NCBI GenBank assembly: GCA_963765135.1 | Contig: CAVXUX010000001.1 | Location: 62,001-126,000 of the forward strand | Source: JACVRW01 sp963765135 | Lineage (GTDB): Bacteria > Actinomycetota > Thermoleophilia > Solirubrobacterales > Thermoleophilaceae | Reading direction: 5' to 3' | Length of the DNA stretch: 64,000 nt | Part shown: in pieces, positions 25,340 to 34,335 of the stretch | Layout of the letters: every line of letters begins with the position of its first letter | Position numbering within the stretch: position 1 is the stretch's first letter | Translations under genes and position numbers: made by a program | Notes under the pieces: model-generated | Told to the model about the DNA's origin: nothing | The model's input: only the letters and a program-made list of their open reading frames with translations | The model's database searches: none

Positions 25340-25978
25340 GTGGCCAGCCAGCGCAAGCGGGGGAGCGCGCGGAGCGCGGCTGCCGAGCTCCCCGTGCTCG
25401 GCGCTCCGCCCCCGGGCCGCGCCGATGCCGCCCGCAACCGCGAGAAGGTGCTCGCCGCCGCTCGCCACCTCTTCGAGCAGCGCGGCGTCGCGAACGTCAC
25501 GATCGACGAGATCGCGCGCGCCGCCGGCGTCGGCAAGGGCACGGTCTTCCACCGCTTCGGCGACCGCGCCGGCCTCGTGATGGCCCTCGTCGACGACGAG
25601 GAGCGCGCTCTCCAGGAGCGGATCCTGCGCGGCGACCCGCCGCTCGGGCCGGGCGCCCCGCCCGCCAACCGGATGGTCGCGCTGGTGGACGCGCTCGTCG
25701 ACCTGCTCGAGCGCTACGGCGACCTGCTGCGCGACTCAGAGGCGAGCCGCGCCGGCGCTCGCTACGACGCGGGCGCCTACGCGGCCTGGCACCAGCACGC
25801 GACGATGCTGATTGCCGAGGCCCGTCCCGGGGACGACGCTCCAGTGCTCGCGCATCTACTGCTCGCGCCGCTCGCCGCCGAGCACTTCACCCACCTCACC
25901 GAGCACGACGACATCGACCTCGAGCGCCTGCGGGCGGCTCTGCGGCACGTGGTGCTGCGCGTACTGGACGAGCCGTGA
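25340..25978 (+). CDS. TetR-family transcriptional regulator
   Basis: The protein is 212 aa. After a basic, proline-rich 30-residue lead comes a classical TetR HTH: ARNREKVLAAARHLFEQRG, VTIDEIARAAGVGKGTVFH and RFGDRAGLVMAL. The C-terminal domain (LVDLLERYGDLLRDSEASR...) resembles regulators of small-molecule exporters. The GTG at 25340 follows TAGACT (25328-25333) by six bases, so the mRNA is probably leaderless. It is divergent from the DMT exporter and overlaps the YihY gene by GTGA. Confidence 0.9.
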   Translation: MASQRKRGSARSAAAELPVLGAPPPGRADAARNREKVLAAARHLFEQRGVANVTIDEIARAAGVGKGTVFHRFGDRAGLVMALVDDEERALQERILRGDPPLGPGAPPANRMVALVDALVDLLERYGDLLRDSEASRAGARYDAGAYAAWHQHATMLIAEARPGDDAPVLAHLLLAPLAAEHFTHLTEHDDIDLERLRAALRHVVLRVLDEP

Positions 25979-26862
25979 GACGCGCCGCGGCGGTCGTCTG
26001 GCGGTCGATGAAGGCGTTCTACGACGACCAGATGACCCATCACGCCGCCGCGCTCACGTACTACGTGCTGATGTCGCTGTTCCCCACCGGGCTGGTGGCG
26101 CTCTCGCTCCTGGTCCTGTTCGGCCAGTACCCCGCCACCTACGACGCCATCATCGACTACCTGCGCGACGTGGCGCCGGCCTCGGTGGTCGACCCGCTCG
26201 ACCGGTCGCTGCGCGACGCGCTCCAGAGCCGCGGCACGGCGACGACGGCCCTGGTGTTCAGCATCCCCCTGGCGCTCTACGGCATGACCGGAGCGCTCGA
26301 GGCCGCGCGCCGCGCGCTCAACGTCGCCTTCGAGCTGGACCAGCGCGGGCGCAGCTTCCTGCGGCGCAAGACGGTCGACGTGCTGTCCGCGATCGTGCTG
26401 ATGACGCTCGTGCTCACCAGCCTCGTGATGGTCTTCGTCGGCGGCGGCCTGGCGCGCGACCTGCTCGGCTTCGCCGGCCTCGGCACCGCCGCCTTCGACA
26501 TCTGGAACGTCGTGCGCTGGCCGGGCGCGGCGCTCGTGGCGACGCTGATCTTCGCCCTCATCTACTACGTGACGCCCGACGTCAAACAGCGAGCCTTCCA
26601 CTGGCTCACGCCGGGAGCCGCGGTCGGCGTCCTGCTCTGGCTGCTCGCGTCGGTGGCATTTTCGCTGTACGTATCGCGCATCGCTGACGTGGGCGCCTTC
26701 TACGGCGCCTTCACCGGCGCGATCCTGCTGGTCGGGTGGCTGTGGCTGACCAACGTCGCGCTGCTGTTCGGTGCCGAGCTCAACGCGGAGATCGAGCGTC
26801 AGCAGCAGGTGCGCGAGGGCGTGCCGCAAGGCGACACGCTCAACCTCCCGGCCAGGGGCTAG
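25975..26862 (+). CDS. YihY/BrkB-family membrane protein
   Basis: The protein is 295 aa. A basic amphipathic lead (RRAAAVVWRSMKAFYDDQM) precedes six hydrophobic helices. Family motifs are HHAAALTYYVLMSLFPTGL, YYVTPDVKQRAFHWLTPGA and LSLYVSRIADVGAFYGAFTG with the ending LLFGAELNAEIERQQ. YihY proteins were once called RNase BN but are membrane proteins of unknown transport or envelope role. The GTG overlaps the TetR stop, so it is probably cotranscribed with the regulator. Its 3' end overlaps the catalase by four bases. Confidence 0.88.
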   Translation: MRRAAAVVWRSMKAFYDDQMTHHAAALTYYVLMSLFPTGLVALSLLVLFGQYPATYDAIIDYLRDVAPASVVDPLDRSLRDALQSRGTATTALVFSIPLALYGMTGALEAARRALNVAFELDQRGRSFLRRKTVDVLSAIVLMTLVLTSLVMVFVGGGLARDLLGFAGLGTAAFDIWNVVRWPGAALVATLIFALIYYVTPDVKQRAFHWLTPGAAVGVLLWLLASVAFSLYVSRIADVGAFYGAFTGAILLVGWLWLTNVALLFGAELNAEIERQQQVREGVPQGDTLNLPARG

Positions 26863-27739
26863 GTGCGGCGCTCCACCGACACCGAGTAGGCCGGCCCGCG
26901 GAAGCGCAGGATCGCGTCGTCGGAGAGCTCGATGCCGTCGATCACGCGGGTGGGGTCGAAGACCAGGATGTCCCCGTCGCGCTCGCGCTCGAGCTCGGGG
27001 CCCTCCACCACCAAGCGGCCCACCTCGACCTGCTCGCGCTCGTCGGGCCAGGCGACCGTCGGATCGTCCACCGCGTCCTCCTCGGTCGGCGATGATCGCC
27101 TTCAGCCGGAACGCGCTCTCGCCGCGGGCGAGCAGGTCCTCCTGCAGGTAGTCGCGCCCGCGCGCCTTGGCGTCCTCCGGGGAGAGCGTCTCCACGCCCG
27201 CCTCCGGCTCCCAGCGGTAGCGCACGAAGCGCGACCCGCCGTCCGCGTCGATCCAGCGGAAGGAGTGGATCGAGTTGTACGCGCAGGTTGCGTAGCTGGC
27301 CGGCGGGCTCGCGCCCAGCGCCGCCTGGATCGCCGTCAACGCCTCGGGGTGCGCGCCCAGCCAGTCCGGCATCAGCCGCTCCGGGTCCTTGCGCGCTCGG
27401 GTGAACTCCAGGAAGTCCTCCGGAGTGCGCACGAAGAAGCAGGGCAGCGACAGCGCGACGATGTCTGTCTTGGCGCCGTCGGGCAGGTAGAACTTCACCG
27501 CCATCCCGCGGCCCTCGCGCGCGTAGTCGGGGATGCCCGGATCGCCGCCGCCGTTGGAGAAGCGCGCGGTCACTCGAACGGGCTCGCCCTGCAGATGCGG
27601 CGCGGTGGTCAGGTCGGTGCCGCGCGCCGGTGAAGGTGCCGGTCATGAGCGTGCCCTTCGCGTGAGCGGCCCGGTGGCCCGGATGCACCCCAGAGATCTC
27701 GTTGATGGCGTCGACGATCTCTTCGGCGAGCGAACTCAT
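26859..27739 (-). pseudogene. Catalase-related peroxidase (SrpA-like), two frame shifts
   Basis: Three frames join into one small catalase of about 290 aa. Frame 1 from ATG 27739 gives HPGHRAAHAKGTLMTGTFTG with the distal histidine. After a shift near 27630, frame 2 gives VTARFSNGGGDPGIPDYARE, MAVKFYLPDG, FFVRTPEDFLEF and AYNSIHSFRWIDADG. After a shift near 27085, frame 3 gives VEVGRLVVEGPELERERDGD to the stop. All catalytic and heme-pocket segments are present, so single-base errors are likelier than decay. The family decomposes peroxides using heme. A short inverted repeat lies at 27757-27781, just upstream. Confidence 0.8.
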
Positions 27740-27756
27740 GCCGGCACACTAAGCGA

Positions 27757-27781
27757 CGGGCGCCCCGATTTGGAGCGCCCG
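27757..27781. promoter_or_regulatory. Inverted repeat upstream of the catalase
   Basis: CGGGCGC (27757-27763) pairs with GCGCCCG (27775-27781) across an 11-base centre, 18 bases before the catalase ATG. It could be an operator or an RNA hairpin. Nothing in the sequence distinguishes these. Confidence 0.35.
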
Positions 27782-27829
27782 TGCTGCCTCACCCGTGGCG
27801 ATGGCCTTCCGGACACCGCCATGCTTCGA

Positions 27830-27847
27830 TTGTAACTTCGGTTACGA
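27830..27847 (-). terminator. Hairpin just after the HAD phosphatase stop
   Basis: GTAAC-TTCG-GTTAC (27832-27845) is a perfect five-base stem, extended by a wobble and a T-A pair, within an unusually AT-rich 25-base island. It begins two bases past the stop codon of the minus-strand HAD gene. On the plus strand the loop would be UUCG, on the minus strand CGAA. A terminator is the simplest reading. Confidence 0.4.
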
Positions 27848-27848
27848 A

Positions 27849-28610
27849 TTACCGCGACTCGGCAATCGCCCTGACAACCGCCTCGTAGAAGCCCTCGCTC
27901 ATCGGCGCCTCGGTGCGCTCCACGCCGGGCACGTCGGCCACGTCCGCGTTGGCGACCAGGAAGAAACGCCCGACGACCTCGGCCACGTCGAGGTCCTCGC
28001 GCGAGTCCCCCACGCCGATGCACTCGTCGCGCTCGTAGCCGCGCGCGCGCATGTGCGCCGCGACCGCCGCGGCCTTCGACGAGACCGCCGGGATCAGGTG
28101 GAACGCGTGCCGGCCATCCTCGATCTCGCCGTTGTCGACCAGCCGCAGCGCGCCGTGTCCCTCCGCCTCCAGCAGTTGGTTGGCATCGCGCGCGTCGATC
28201 GATCCGCGGAACAGGTGCGACACCTCGCGGTCGACGTGCCAGGGCGAGTGCAGCTCCAGCCGTCCCGCGTAGCGCTCGAGCAGCAGCGCCGGCGCACCTG
28301 TCTGCTCGATCTGGGCGTGGACGGTCAGGCCCTCACGCGGCTGGAGGTCACCGGTGAGAAAGGTGAGCTCACCGTCGATGACCAGCCCCGAGCCGACCTC
28401 GAAGATGTACGAGGTCTGGCCGATCAGGCGAGCGTCCTCCATCACCTGGGCGCGCCGCCGGCCCGACTTGATGACCACCTCGACGCCGGCCCGGTGGCAC
28501 GCCTCCAGCGCCCGCGCGGCGAGCAGCGTGAAGTCGCCCTCCGCGGTGCGGAAGAGCGACGCCCCCTTGCCCAGGAGGGTCCCATCCAGGTCCGTGTAGA
28601 CGCATCTCAC
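27849..28610 (-). CDS. HAD-family phosphatase, probable glucosyl/mannosyl-3-phosphoglycerate phosphatase
   Basis: The protein is 253 aa. HAD motif I is YTDLDGTLLG, motif II VVIKSGRRRAQV, the lysine lies in SSKAAAVAAHM and motif IV is GVGDSREDLDVAEVVG. An inserted C2B cap (residues 85-165) resembles that of Cof/MPGP phosphatases. Its GTG overlaps the gpgS stop (GTGA), so it very probably removes phosphate from the glucosyl-3-phosphoglycerate made by GpgS, giving the compatible solute glucosylglycerate. Mannosyl specificity cannot be excluded. Confidence 0.82.
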   Translation of the reverse strand: MRCVYTDLDGTLLGKGASLFRTAEGDFTLLAARALEACHRAGVEVVIKSGRRRAQVMEDARLIGQTSYIFEVGSGLVIDGELTFLTGDLQPREGLTVHAQIEQTGAPALLLERYAGRLELHSPWHVDREVSHLFRGSIDARDANQLLEAEGHGALRLVDNGEIEDGRHAFHLIPAVSSKAAAVAAHMRARGYERDECIGVGDSREDLDVAEVVGRFFLVANADVADVPGVERTEAPMSEGFYEAVVRAIAESR

Positions 28611-29500
28611 GCGCGAGCGCGCAGGGTGGCATACGGCGGCCGCTCCACGATCTCCACCTGGATCAGCTGGCCGTCCGCCGTCTGGAACGGAGGGGCGTGG
28701 TCGTCGAGCAGGCGACCCTCCTCGCGCAGGCGCTCGAGGATCACGCGCAGCACCGCGTAGGCCATCGGCCCGAGCGCGCGCAGCGGCTGGTGGTGATTGC
28801 GGCGCTCCTCGAGGTCGACCTGCGCCATCCCCTCGGTGCCGCCCAGCACGTCGCGGGCATGCAGCAGCATCGAGGTCTCGATCGCGTAGCCGGTGGCGAA
28901 CGGCAGCTGGTCGAAGAACGAGCGGCGTGCGGCCACCTCGCCGGAGAGCGGCTGGATCAGCGCGCCCAGCTCTGGATAGAAAGCCGACAGCAGCGGCCTG
29001 GCCGTCAGCTCGGTCACGCGGCCCCCGTCGACCGGGCGCGGCTCACCCTCGACCGCCGAGTAGGGCCGCCGGAAGTGGGCCTTGACGAAGCGCACGTATC
29101 GCTCCTCGCAGATCAGCGGGCCGAGCATGCCGGTGGCGAAGTGCGGCGCGAAGTCACGCGTGTCGGAGTCGAGGTAGACGATCAGCTCGCCCTCGGCGGC
29201 ATCGAGCGCGCGCCACATCGCGTCGCCCTTGCCCAGCACCTGGCCGAACTCGGGGAGCAGCTGCGACTCCTGGCGCACGTCGGCGCCAAGCGACGCCGCG
29301 ATGTCGGCGGTCCCGTCCTGCGAGGCCGCGTCGACGACGAGCACCTGGTCGACCAGGCCGTCGAGCGAGAGCAGCCGCTCGACGATCGGGCCGATCGTGT
29401 CCGCCACCTCCCGCGTCGGCAGCACGACCGTGACCGACTCGTGCTTGCGCTCCCGCAGCAGCTCGAGCGGAAACTGCGCGTGGTGGAAGGGGCGGATCAA
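28607..29500 (-). CDS. gpgS: Glucosyl-3-phosphoglycerate synthase (GT81)
   Basis: About 297 aa from a TTG at 29500. The GT-A fold of family GT81 is clear: VTVVLPTREVADTIG, VLVVDAASQDGTADIAASLG, GKGDAMWRALDAAEGELIVY and the DxD motif YLDSDTRDF. VDGGRVTELTARPLLSAFYP and GALIQPLSGEVAARRSF match the acceptor region of mycobacterial GpgS and Rubrobacter MpgS. It transfers glucose (or mannose) from a nucleotide sugar to 3-phosphoglycerate, for glucosylglycerate or methylglucose polysaccharide. TAGTAG lies seven bases before the TTG. A frame extending to 29647 would run into the helicase. Confidence 0.87.
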   Translation of the reverse strand: MIRPFHHAQFPLELLRERKHESVTVVLPTREVADTIGPIVERLLSLDGLVDQVLVVDAASQDGTADIAASLGADVRQESQLLPEFGQVLGKGDAMWRALDAAEGELIVYLDSDTRDFAPHFATGMLGPLICEERYVRFVKAHFRRPYSAVEGEPRPVDGGRVTELTARPLLSAFYPELGALIQPLSGEVAARRSFFDQLPFATGYAIETSMLLHARDVLGGTEGMAQVDLEERRNHHQPLRALGPMAYAVLRVILERLREEGRLLDDHAPPFQTADGQLIQVEIVERPPYATLRARA

Positions 29501-29507
29501 CTCGGTC

Positions 29508-29514
29508 CTACTAT
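29508..29514. promoter_or_regulatory. Shared bidirectional -10 region (gpgS and helicase)
   Basis: TACTAT (29509-29514) is eight bases before the helicase GTG, and TAGTAG (complement of 29508-29513) is seven bases before the gpgS TTG. The two -10 elements are essentially the same base pairs read in opposite directions, with 22 bases between start codons. Only one direction can be open at a time. Confidence 0.5.
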
Positions 29515-29522
29515 GGCAAGCC

Positions 29523-31793
29523 GTGAGCCGTGTCCACGCGCCATACCCATGGGACCCGGTCCTCGAAACGGCAGGCGAGGGAGAGGTGGTCGCGACCACC
29601 CGCGAGCGAGCCCAGGCAGGGGTCGCCACACCGCTGCCCGAGGACATCCATCCGGCGCTCCACGAAGCGCTTTCGACAGCCGGGATCGAGGCGCTCTGGT
29701 CCCACCAGGCGGACGCCCTGGAGAGCGCCCGGCGCGGTCACACGATGGTCACGACCGGGACCGCGAGCGGCAAGTCGCTGGCCTTCAACCTGCCGGTGCT
29801 CGACACGCTCGCCTCCGACCCCGCGGCCCGCGCGTTCTACCTCTACCCGACCAAGGCGCTGGCCCAGGACCAGGCCCGCAAGCTGTCCGAGCTCGGCGGC
29901 GGCTTCCTGCGCCACGCGATCTACGACGGCGACACCCCGCGCGAGGAGCGGCGCGCCGTCCGCCAGCGCTCGAACCTGATCCTGACCAACCCGGACATGC
30001 TGCACGTGGGCGTGCTGCCCAACCATCGCAACTGGGGCGACGTGCTCGCCAACCTCGCTTGGGTGGTTGTCGACGAGGCGCACGTCTACCGCGGCGTCTT
30101 CGGGTCGCACGTGGCCAACGTGCTGCGCCGGCTGAGGCGGCTCGCGCGCGCCTACGGCGCCGAGCCGCGCTTCGTGCTCACAAGCGCGACGATCGCCAAC
30201 CCGCGCCAGCTCGGCGAGGGGCTGACCGGGCTCGAGATGCTGCTCGTCGACCGCGACGGCGCGCCGCACGCCGAGCGCGAGGTGGTGATGTGGAACCCGC
30301 CGCTCGTGGACGAGAAGCTGGGTAAGCGCGCCTCGGCCCTGGGCGAGGCCGCCAAGCTGCTGGCCGACCTGGTGGCGCGCGACGTGCGCACCATCTGCTT
30401 CCTCAAGTCACGCCGCGGCGTCGAGCTGATCCAGCGCTTCGCGCGGCTGCGGCTGGAGGACATGGGCCGGGCCGACGCCGCCGAGCGGATCGCCCCCTAC
30501 CGCGCCGGCTACACGCCCACCCAGCGGCGCGAGATCGAGCGCCGCCTGTCCGAGGGCGATTTGTTGGCGGTGGTGGCAACGGACGCACTCGAATTGGGCA
30601 TCGACGTGGGCGAGCTCGACGCGGCGCTGTGCGTGACGTTCCCCGGCACCGTGGCGAGCCTGCGCCAGATGTGGGGCCGGGCCGGTCGCCGCCAGGCGGG
30701 GCTCGCGATGTACGTGGCCGGCGAGGACGCGCTCGACCAGTTCTTCTGCCGCCACCCCGACGAGTTCCTGGAGCGCCCCGTGGAGCGGGCGATCCTCGAC
30801 CACGAGTCCGAGGAGATCCACCTGGCGCACCTGACCGCGGCGGCCTACGAGCTGCCGCTGACGCCGGAGGACGAGGACGTGTTCGGCGAGCGCTGGGAGC
30901 AGCACGCGCAGCGGCTGGTCAAGCAGGGGCGGCTGCGCGAGCGCGGCGGGCGCTACCTGCCGCGCGGTGCGGGATACCCAGCGGCCGAGATCGCCCTGCG
31001 CTCGGCGTCGCCAGACTCGGTGGCGATCGTCGAGGCCGTTGGCGGCGAGCTGATCGGCACGGTCGAGTCGGCGCGGGCCAGCTCGACCGCGCACCCGGGA
31101 GCGGTCTACCTGCACATGGGCACGCCGTACGAGGTCGAGGACCTCGACCTGCCCCAGCGGCGCGCGCTGGTGCGGCCCTTCCAGGGCGACTGGTACACGC
31201 AGCCCAAGAAGGAGTCGGAGACCTGGATCGAGCAGATCCGCGATCGGCGCTCGTGCTGTGGGGTCGAGCTGTCGTTCGGGATCGTGTCGGTCACCGAGCA
31301 GGTGGTGGCGTACCAGAAGAAGCGCGTGGCGGACCACTCGGTCGTGGACCTGCTCGCGCTCGACATGCCGGAGCAGGAGTTCGTGACCCAGGCGCTCTGG
31401 TACGAGCTGCCGGACGAGCTGCTGCGCGAGGAGTTCCCGCTCGAGGTGCTCCAGGGCTCGCTGCACGCGGCCGAGCACGGCCAGATCGCGGTGCTGCCGC
31501 TGATCGCGATGTGCGACCGCTGGGACATCGGCGGCCTGTCGACCGCGTTCCATCGCCAGACCGGCCGGGCGACGATCTTCATCTACGACGGCCATCCGGG
31601 CGGCGTGGGCATCACGCGCGTGGGCTTCGAGCGCTTCGAGACCCTCGTCGACGACGCGCTGCGGCTTATCTCCGAGTGCACCTGCCGCGACGGCTGCCCG
31701 TCGTGCGTGCAGTCGCCCAAGTGCGGCAACCTCAACGAGCCGCTCAGCAAGCGGGGGTCGATCGAGCTGCTGACCCGCATGGCCACGCGCTGA
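29523..31793 (+). CDS. DEAD/DEAH-box helicase with DUF1998 domain (MrfA/YprA-like)
   Basis: The protein is 756 aa. Helicase motifs: TTGTASGKSLAFNLP (I), YLYPTKALAQDQ (Ia), VVVDEAHVYRG (II), LTSATIANP (III), LLAVVATDALELGIDVGELD (V, split) and QMWGRAGRR (VI). The C-terminal DUF1998-type region has a four-cysteine metal site in CTCRDGCPSCVQSPKCG. This is the MrfA/YprA architecture, linked in Bacillus to mitomycin-C damage repair. The GTG at 29523 is favoured by TACTAT eight bases upstream. No partner nuclease is adjacent. Confidence 0.9.
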   Translation: MSRVHAPYPWDPVLETAGEGEVVATTRERAQAGVATPLPEDIHPALHEALSTAGIEALWSHQADALESARRGHTMVTTGTASGKSLAFNLPVLDTLASDPAARAFYLYPTKALAQDQARKLSELGGGFLRHAIYDGDTPREERRAVRQRSNLILTNPDMLHVGVLPNHRNWGDVLANLAWVVVDEAHVYRGVFGSHVANVLRRLRRLARAYGAEPRFVLTSATIANPRQLGEGLTGLEMLLVDRDGAPHAEREVVMWNPPLVDEKLGKRASALGEAAKLLADLVARDVRTICFLKSRRGVELIQRFARLRLEDMGRADAAERIAPYRAGYTPTQRREIERRLSEGDLLAVVATDALELGIDVGELDAALCVTFPGTVASLRQMWGRAGRRQAGLAMYVAGEDALDQFFCRHPDEFLERPVERAILDHESEEIHLAHLTAAAYELPLTPEDEDVFGERWEQHAQRLVKQGRLRERGGRYLPRGAGYPAAEIALRSASPDSVAIVEAVGGELIGTVESARASSTAHPGAVYLHMGTPYEVEDLDLPQRRALVRPFQGDWYTQPKKESETWIEQIRDRRSCCGVELSFGIVSVTEQVVAYQKKRVADHSVVDLLALDMPEQEFVTQALWYELPDELLREEFPLEVLQGSLHAAEHGQIAVLPLIAMCDRWDIGGLSTAFHRQTGRATIFIYDGHPGGVGITRVGFERFETLVDDALRLISECTCRDGCPSCVQSPKCGNLNEPLSKRGSIELLTRMATR

Positions 31794-31848
31794 AACATCG
31801 GTTGCAGCGGGCAGTTGCGCCGCCCGGCGCGCCGATGCGAAGGGTGCG

Positions 31849-32519
31849 ATGCGTTTTCGCCAGGCTCTTCCCGCCCTCGCCGTGGCGCTCGCCGCGTCAG
31901 CAGCTTGGGGGCCGCCAGCCGTGGCGGCGCCCGGCGAGGGAGGGGGAGCGGCCGCCGGCACGCCCGCGGGCAGCCAGCCGGCGCCGTCCGGCGGCAGCGG
32001 CGGGGCCACCTTCGGCCAGGCGGCGCCCAAGCCCAAGCCCAAGCACCGCCGCCCGCGCCGCGCACAGCCCACGGCCACGGCACGGGCACGGGCGTGCATC
32101 GCTTCCCGATTGCCGGCGCGTTCGACTGGGGTGGCCCCGACGCGGGGTTCGGCGCCAGGCGCAAGGGCCACCGCCACCAAGGCCAGGACCTCGCCGCGGC
32201 GTCCGGGACGCCGGTCGTCGCCCCCTACCGCGGCGTCGTGACGGCGGTCCAGTACCAGGCCAGGGGCGCCGGCCGCTACGTCGTGATCGACGGCGAGGAC
32301 TACGACTACGTCTTCATGCACCTGCGCACCGGCTCGGTCGTCGTGCGCGAGGGCGAGCGAGTGCGTACCGGCCAGGCGATCGCCGAAGTGGGCAGCACCG
32401 GCGAGTCGTCCGGGCCGCACCTGCACTTCGAGCTGTGGGAGGGCCCCTGGTACGACGGCGGCCACCCGATCGATCCGCTGCCGCTGCTGCAGCAGTGGGC
32501 TAGTCCAGCGTCAGGCTGA
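31849..32519 (+). pseudogene. Secreted M23 metallopeptidase (LytM), one frame shift
   Basis: The first frame from ATG 31849 (GAAGGG six bases upstream) encodes a signal peptide (ALPALAVALAASAAWG), a glycine/proline linker and the basic PKPKPKHRRPRR. Near 32080 the coding signal moves to another frame: FPIAGAFDWGGPDAGFGARR, GHRHQGQDLAAASGTPVVAP with metal ligands His and Asp, YVFMHLRTG, and HLHFELWEGPWYDGG with the HxH motif. M23 enzymes cut peptidoglycan cross-bridges. The shift falls in a repetitive ACGGCACGGGCACGGG tract, where a base miscount is easy, so the gene may be intact in the organism. Confidence 0.8.
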
Positions 32520-33990
32520 ACTTGCCCTTCATGCCGTCGGTGTTCGTGGTCACCGAGCCGCGCAGCTCGTCGAACGGGCGCGCCAGCAACGGGATGAACG
32601 GATCCGGGATGTTGAAGTTCGGGGCGATCTGCGTGATCACCTGACGGGCGATGCCCTCGGCGTCGGCCCGCAGGACGAGCGAGCCGGATGCTCCCTCGAC
32701 CGCCTCGGGCTCCGCCGTGGCCACGCTGCGGGCACGCGCGGCGTCGGTGGCCACCACGAGCGCGCCGTTCACGACTCCGAACACGAACGTGCCGCCGTCC
32801 GAGCCGTGCAGCGTGTAGAGGTTGCCCGCGCGCGTGACGTTGTCCCCGAGGCCGAACTCGGGCAGCGCGTCGGCGACCTTGGCCACGCTCTTCGCGAACG
32901 CGGCTGGGTCCTTCACCTCGGCGCGGACCCCGAACTCGCCCTCGATCGTCGCCGACACCGACAGGTTGCCGGTCAGCTGGCCGATCAGGTCCTTGTCCAC
33001 GTCCAGGTCGAGCTTGGCCGAGAGCGCGCGCTTGGCCTGCTCGTACTGGCCGAAGCTATCCGGGTCGACCGCCTGGAGCGCCGACTCGAAGAACGCCACC
33101 AGCTGGCCGGGGTCACGCAGGCCGACCCCGATCTCGCCGGGGCGCTGCACGACCTTGGCGGCCTCGTCGCCTGAGGCCACCGGCAGGTCCTCGTCGGTCA
33201 GGCTGTCGCCGTCGGTGCGCAGGTTGAACTCGACGTCGATCGAGTCCTTTTGCGCCGATACGGTCAGGCCGAGCGTGCGCAGCGCGTCGACCCACTTGAT
33301 CTTGCGGGCCGCGGCGGCGTCCTCGCTCTGGCCGAGCAGGCCCTGCACGTCCACGTACACACGGGCGAGCGCGTCATCGGGCAGGCCCTCGAGGCCCTTG
33401 TCGAAGTCTTCCTCGGACAGGCTGTCGCCGCCGTCGGCGCGCTCGAGCGCCGCGTCGAGCAGCTCGCGCGAGCCGGCCAGAACGACCACGGCGTCGTTGA
33501 CCGCGAAGGAGGTGTCCTGGTCCTGGTAGACGGTCGCGCCGGCGACCTCGCCCTGCTTCTTCGCGCCGGTCTTCTCGATCAGCGAGTCGAGCTTGTCGGT
33601 GTCCTTGACCTCCAGGGCCGCGACGAAGTTGTCCTCCTCCGAGGGGGACAGGAACGAGGTGACGTCCGTGGCGCTGATCACCGCCGGGTTGCCCAGCAGC
33701 GGCTTGATGTCCTTGTCGAACTCCACGCCCTCCTGGCCCATCGACAGCTGCGCCTTGAGCAGGTTCTTGATCACGTCCGCGCCGGGGAAGCGGTTGAGGA
33801 TCGAGTCGAGCGACTTCCACTGCCCGCCCTCGAGGTCGGTGTCGATCGAAATCGCGAACGGCGTGTCGGCCGGGACGTAGGAGAGCGGGGCTCCGAGACC
33901 GCCCGAGCCGCTGTCGTCACCGCCGCAGCCGGCGACGGCGAGCGCGGCGAGGCAGGCGACCAGGGCGGCGAGGAAGCGGAGTTGCCTCAT
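32500..33990 (-). CDS. DUF3352-type lipoprotein
   Basis: The protein is 496 aa. The lipobox LAALAVAGCGG gives a lipid-anchored Cys21. The rest is a long alternating alpha/beta repeat (FPGADVIKNLLKAQLSMG, FVAALEVKDTDKLDSLIEK, YVDVQGLLGQSED, LSVSATIEGEFGVRAEV) matching DUF3352, a family found mostly in actinobacteria and cyanobacteria with no known role. Acidic and alanine-rich composition fits an extracytoplasmic protein. TAGACT (complement of 34000-34005) lies nine bases before the ATG. Its 3' end overlaps the M23 gene by 20 bases. Confidence 0.82.
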   Translation of the reverse strand: MRQLRFLAALVACLAALAVAGCGGDDSGSGGLGAPLSYVPADTPFAISIDTDLEGGQWKSLDSILNRFPGADVIKNLLKAQLSMGQEGVEFDKDIKPLLGNPAVISATDVTSFLSPSEEDNFVAALEVKDTDKLDSLIEKTGAKKQGEVAGATVYQDQDTSFAVNDAVVVLAGSRELLDAALERADGGDSLSEEDFDKGLEGLPDDALARVYVDVQGLLGQSEDAAAARKIKWVDALRTLGLTVSAQKDSIDVEFNLRTDGDSLTDEDLPVASGDEAAKVVQRPGEIGVGLRDPGQLVAFFESALQAVDPDSFGQYEQAKRALSAKLDLDVDKDLIGQLTGNLSVSATIEGEFGVRAEVKDPAAFAKSVAKVADALPEFGLGDNVTRAGNLYTLHGSDGGTFVFGVVNGALVVATDAARARSVATAEPEAVEGASGSLVLRADAEGIARQVITQIAPNFNIPDPFIPLLARPFDELRGSVTTNTDGMKGKFSLTLD

Positions 33991-34023
33991 CGCGGCGCGA
34001 GTCTAGCTAGCGCCGTATCGCCC

Positions 34024-34335
34024 CTACCCCAGCGGGGAGGGCGGGATGCTCGTGTTGCCGTGCACCTCGCGGATCAGCATCGCCACCTCGTCGACGAAGC
34101 ACCACGACCAGTCCTCGCCCGGCTCGAGCGAGCGCATGATCGGGTGGTCCGCCTCGCGGGCGTGCCCGCTGGCGTGGCGCTGGGGCGAGGAGTCGCAGCA
34201 GCCCACGTGCCCGCACTCGAGGCAGATGCGCAGATGCAGCCACTGCGTCCCGGCGGCGAGGCAGTCCTCGCAGCCCTGCACCTCGTCCGGCAGCTCGGTG
34301 ATCTGGATGTGGTCCAGGTGCGTGCAGGTGGTCAT
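34024..34335 (-). CDS. Stand-alone UBP-type zinc-finger protein
   Basis: The protein is 103 aa, a single ubiquitin-carboxy-terminal-hydrolase-type zinc finger. Cys/His ligands are in CTHLDHI, CEDCLAAG, LRICLECGHVGCCDSS, HASGHAREADHPIM and SWCFVDE. In eukaryotes this domain binds the free C-terminal GG of ubiquitin. Stand-alone bacterial versions are common in actinobacteria but have no assigned ligand. It is the last gene of a five-gene redox operon, its ATG overlapping the kinase stop (ATGA), so a regulatory or thiol/zinc-sensing role in that circuit is a fair inference. Confidence 0.88.
   Translation of the reverse strand: MTTCTHLDHIQITELPDEVQGCEDCLAAGTQWLHLRICLECGHVGCCDSSPQRHASGHAREADHPIMRSLEPGEDWSWCFVDEVAMLIREVHGNTSIPPSPLG

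Noticed and set aside
30408..32465. 685-aa minus-strand open frame opposite the helicase and M23 gene
   Set aside because: Same antisense effect; no domain recognised and the plus-strand helicase motifs are complete.
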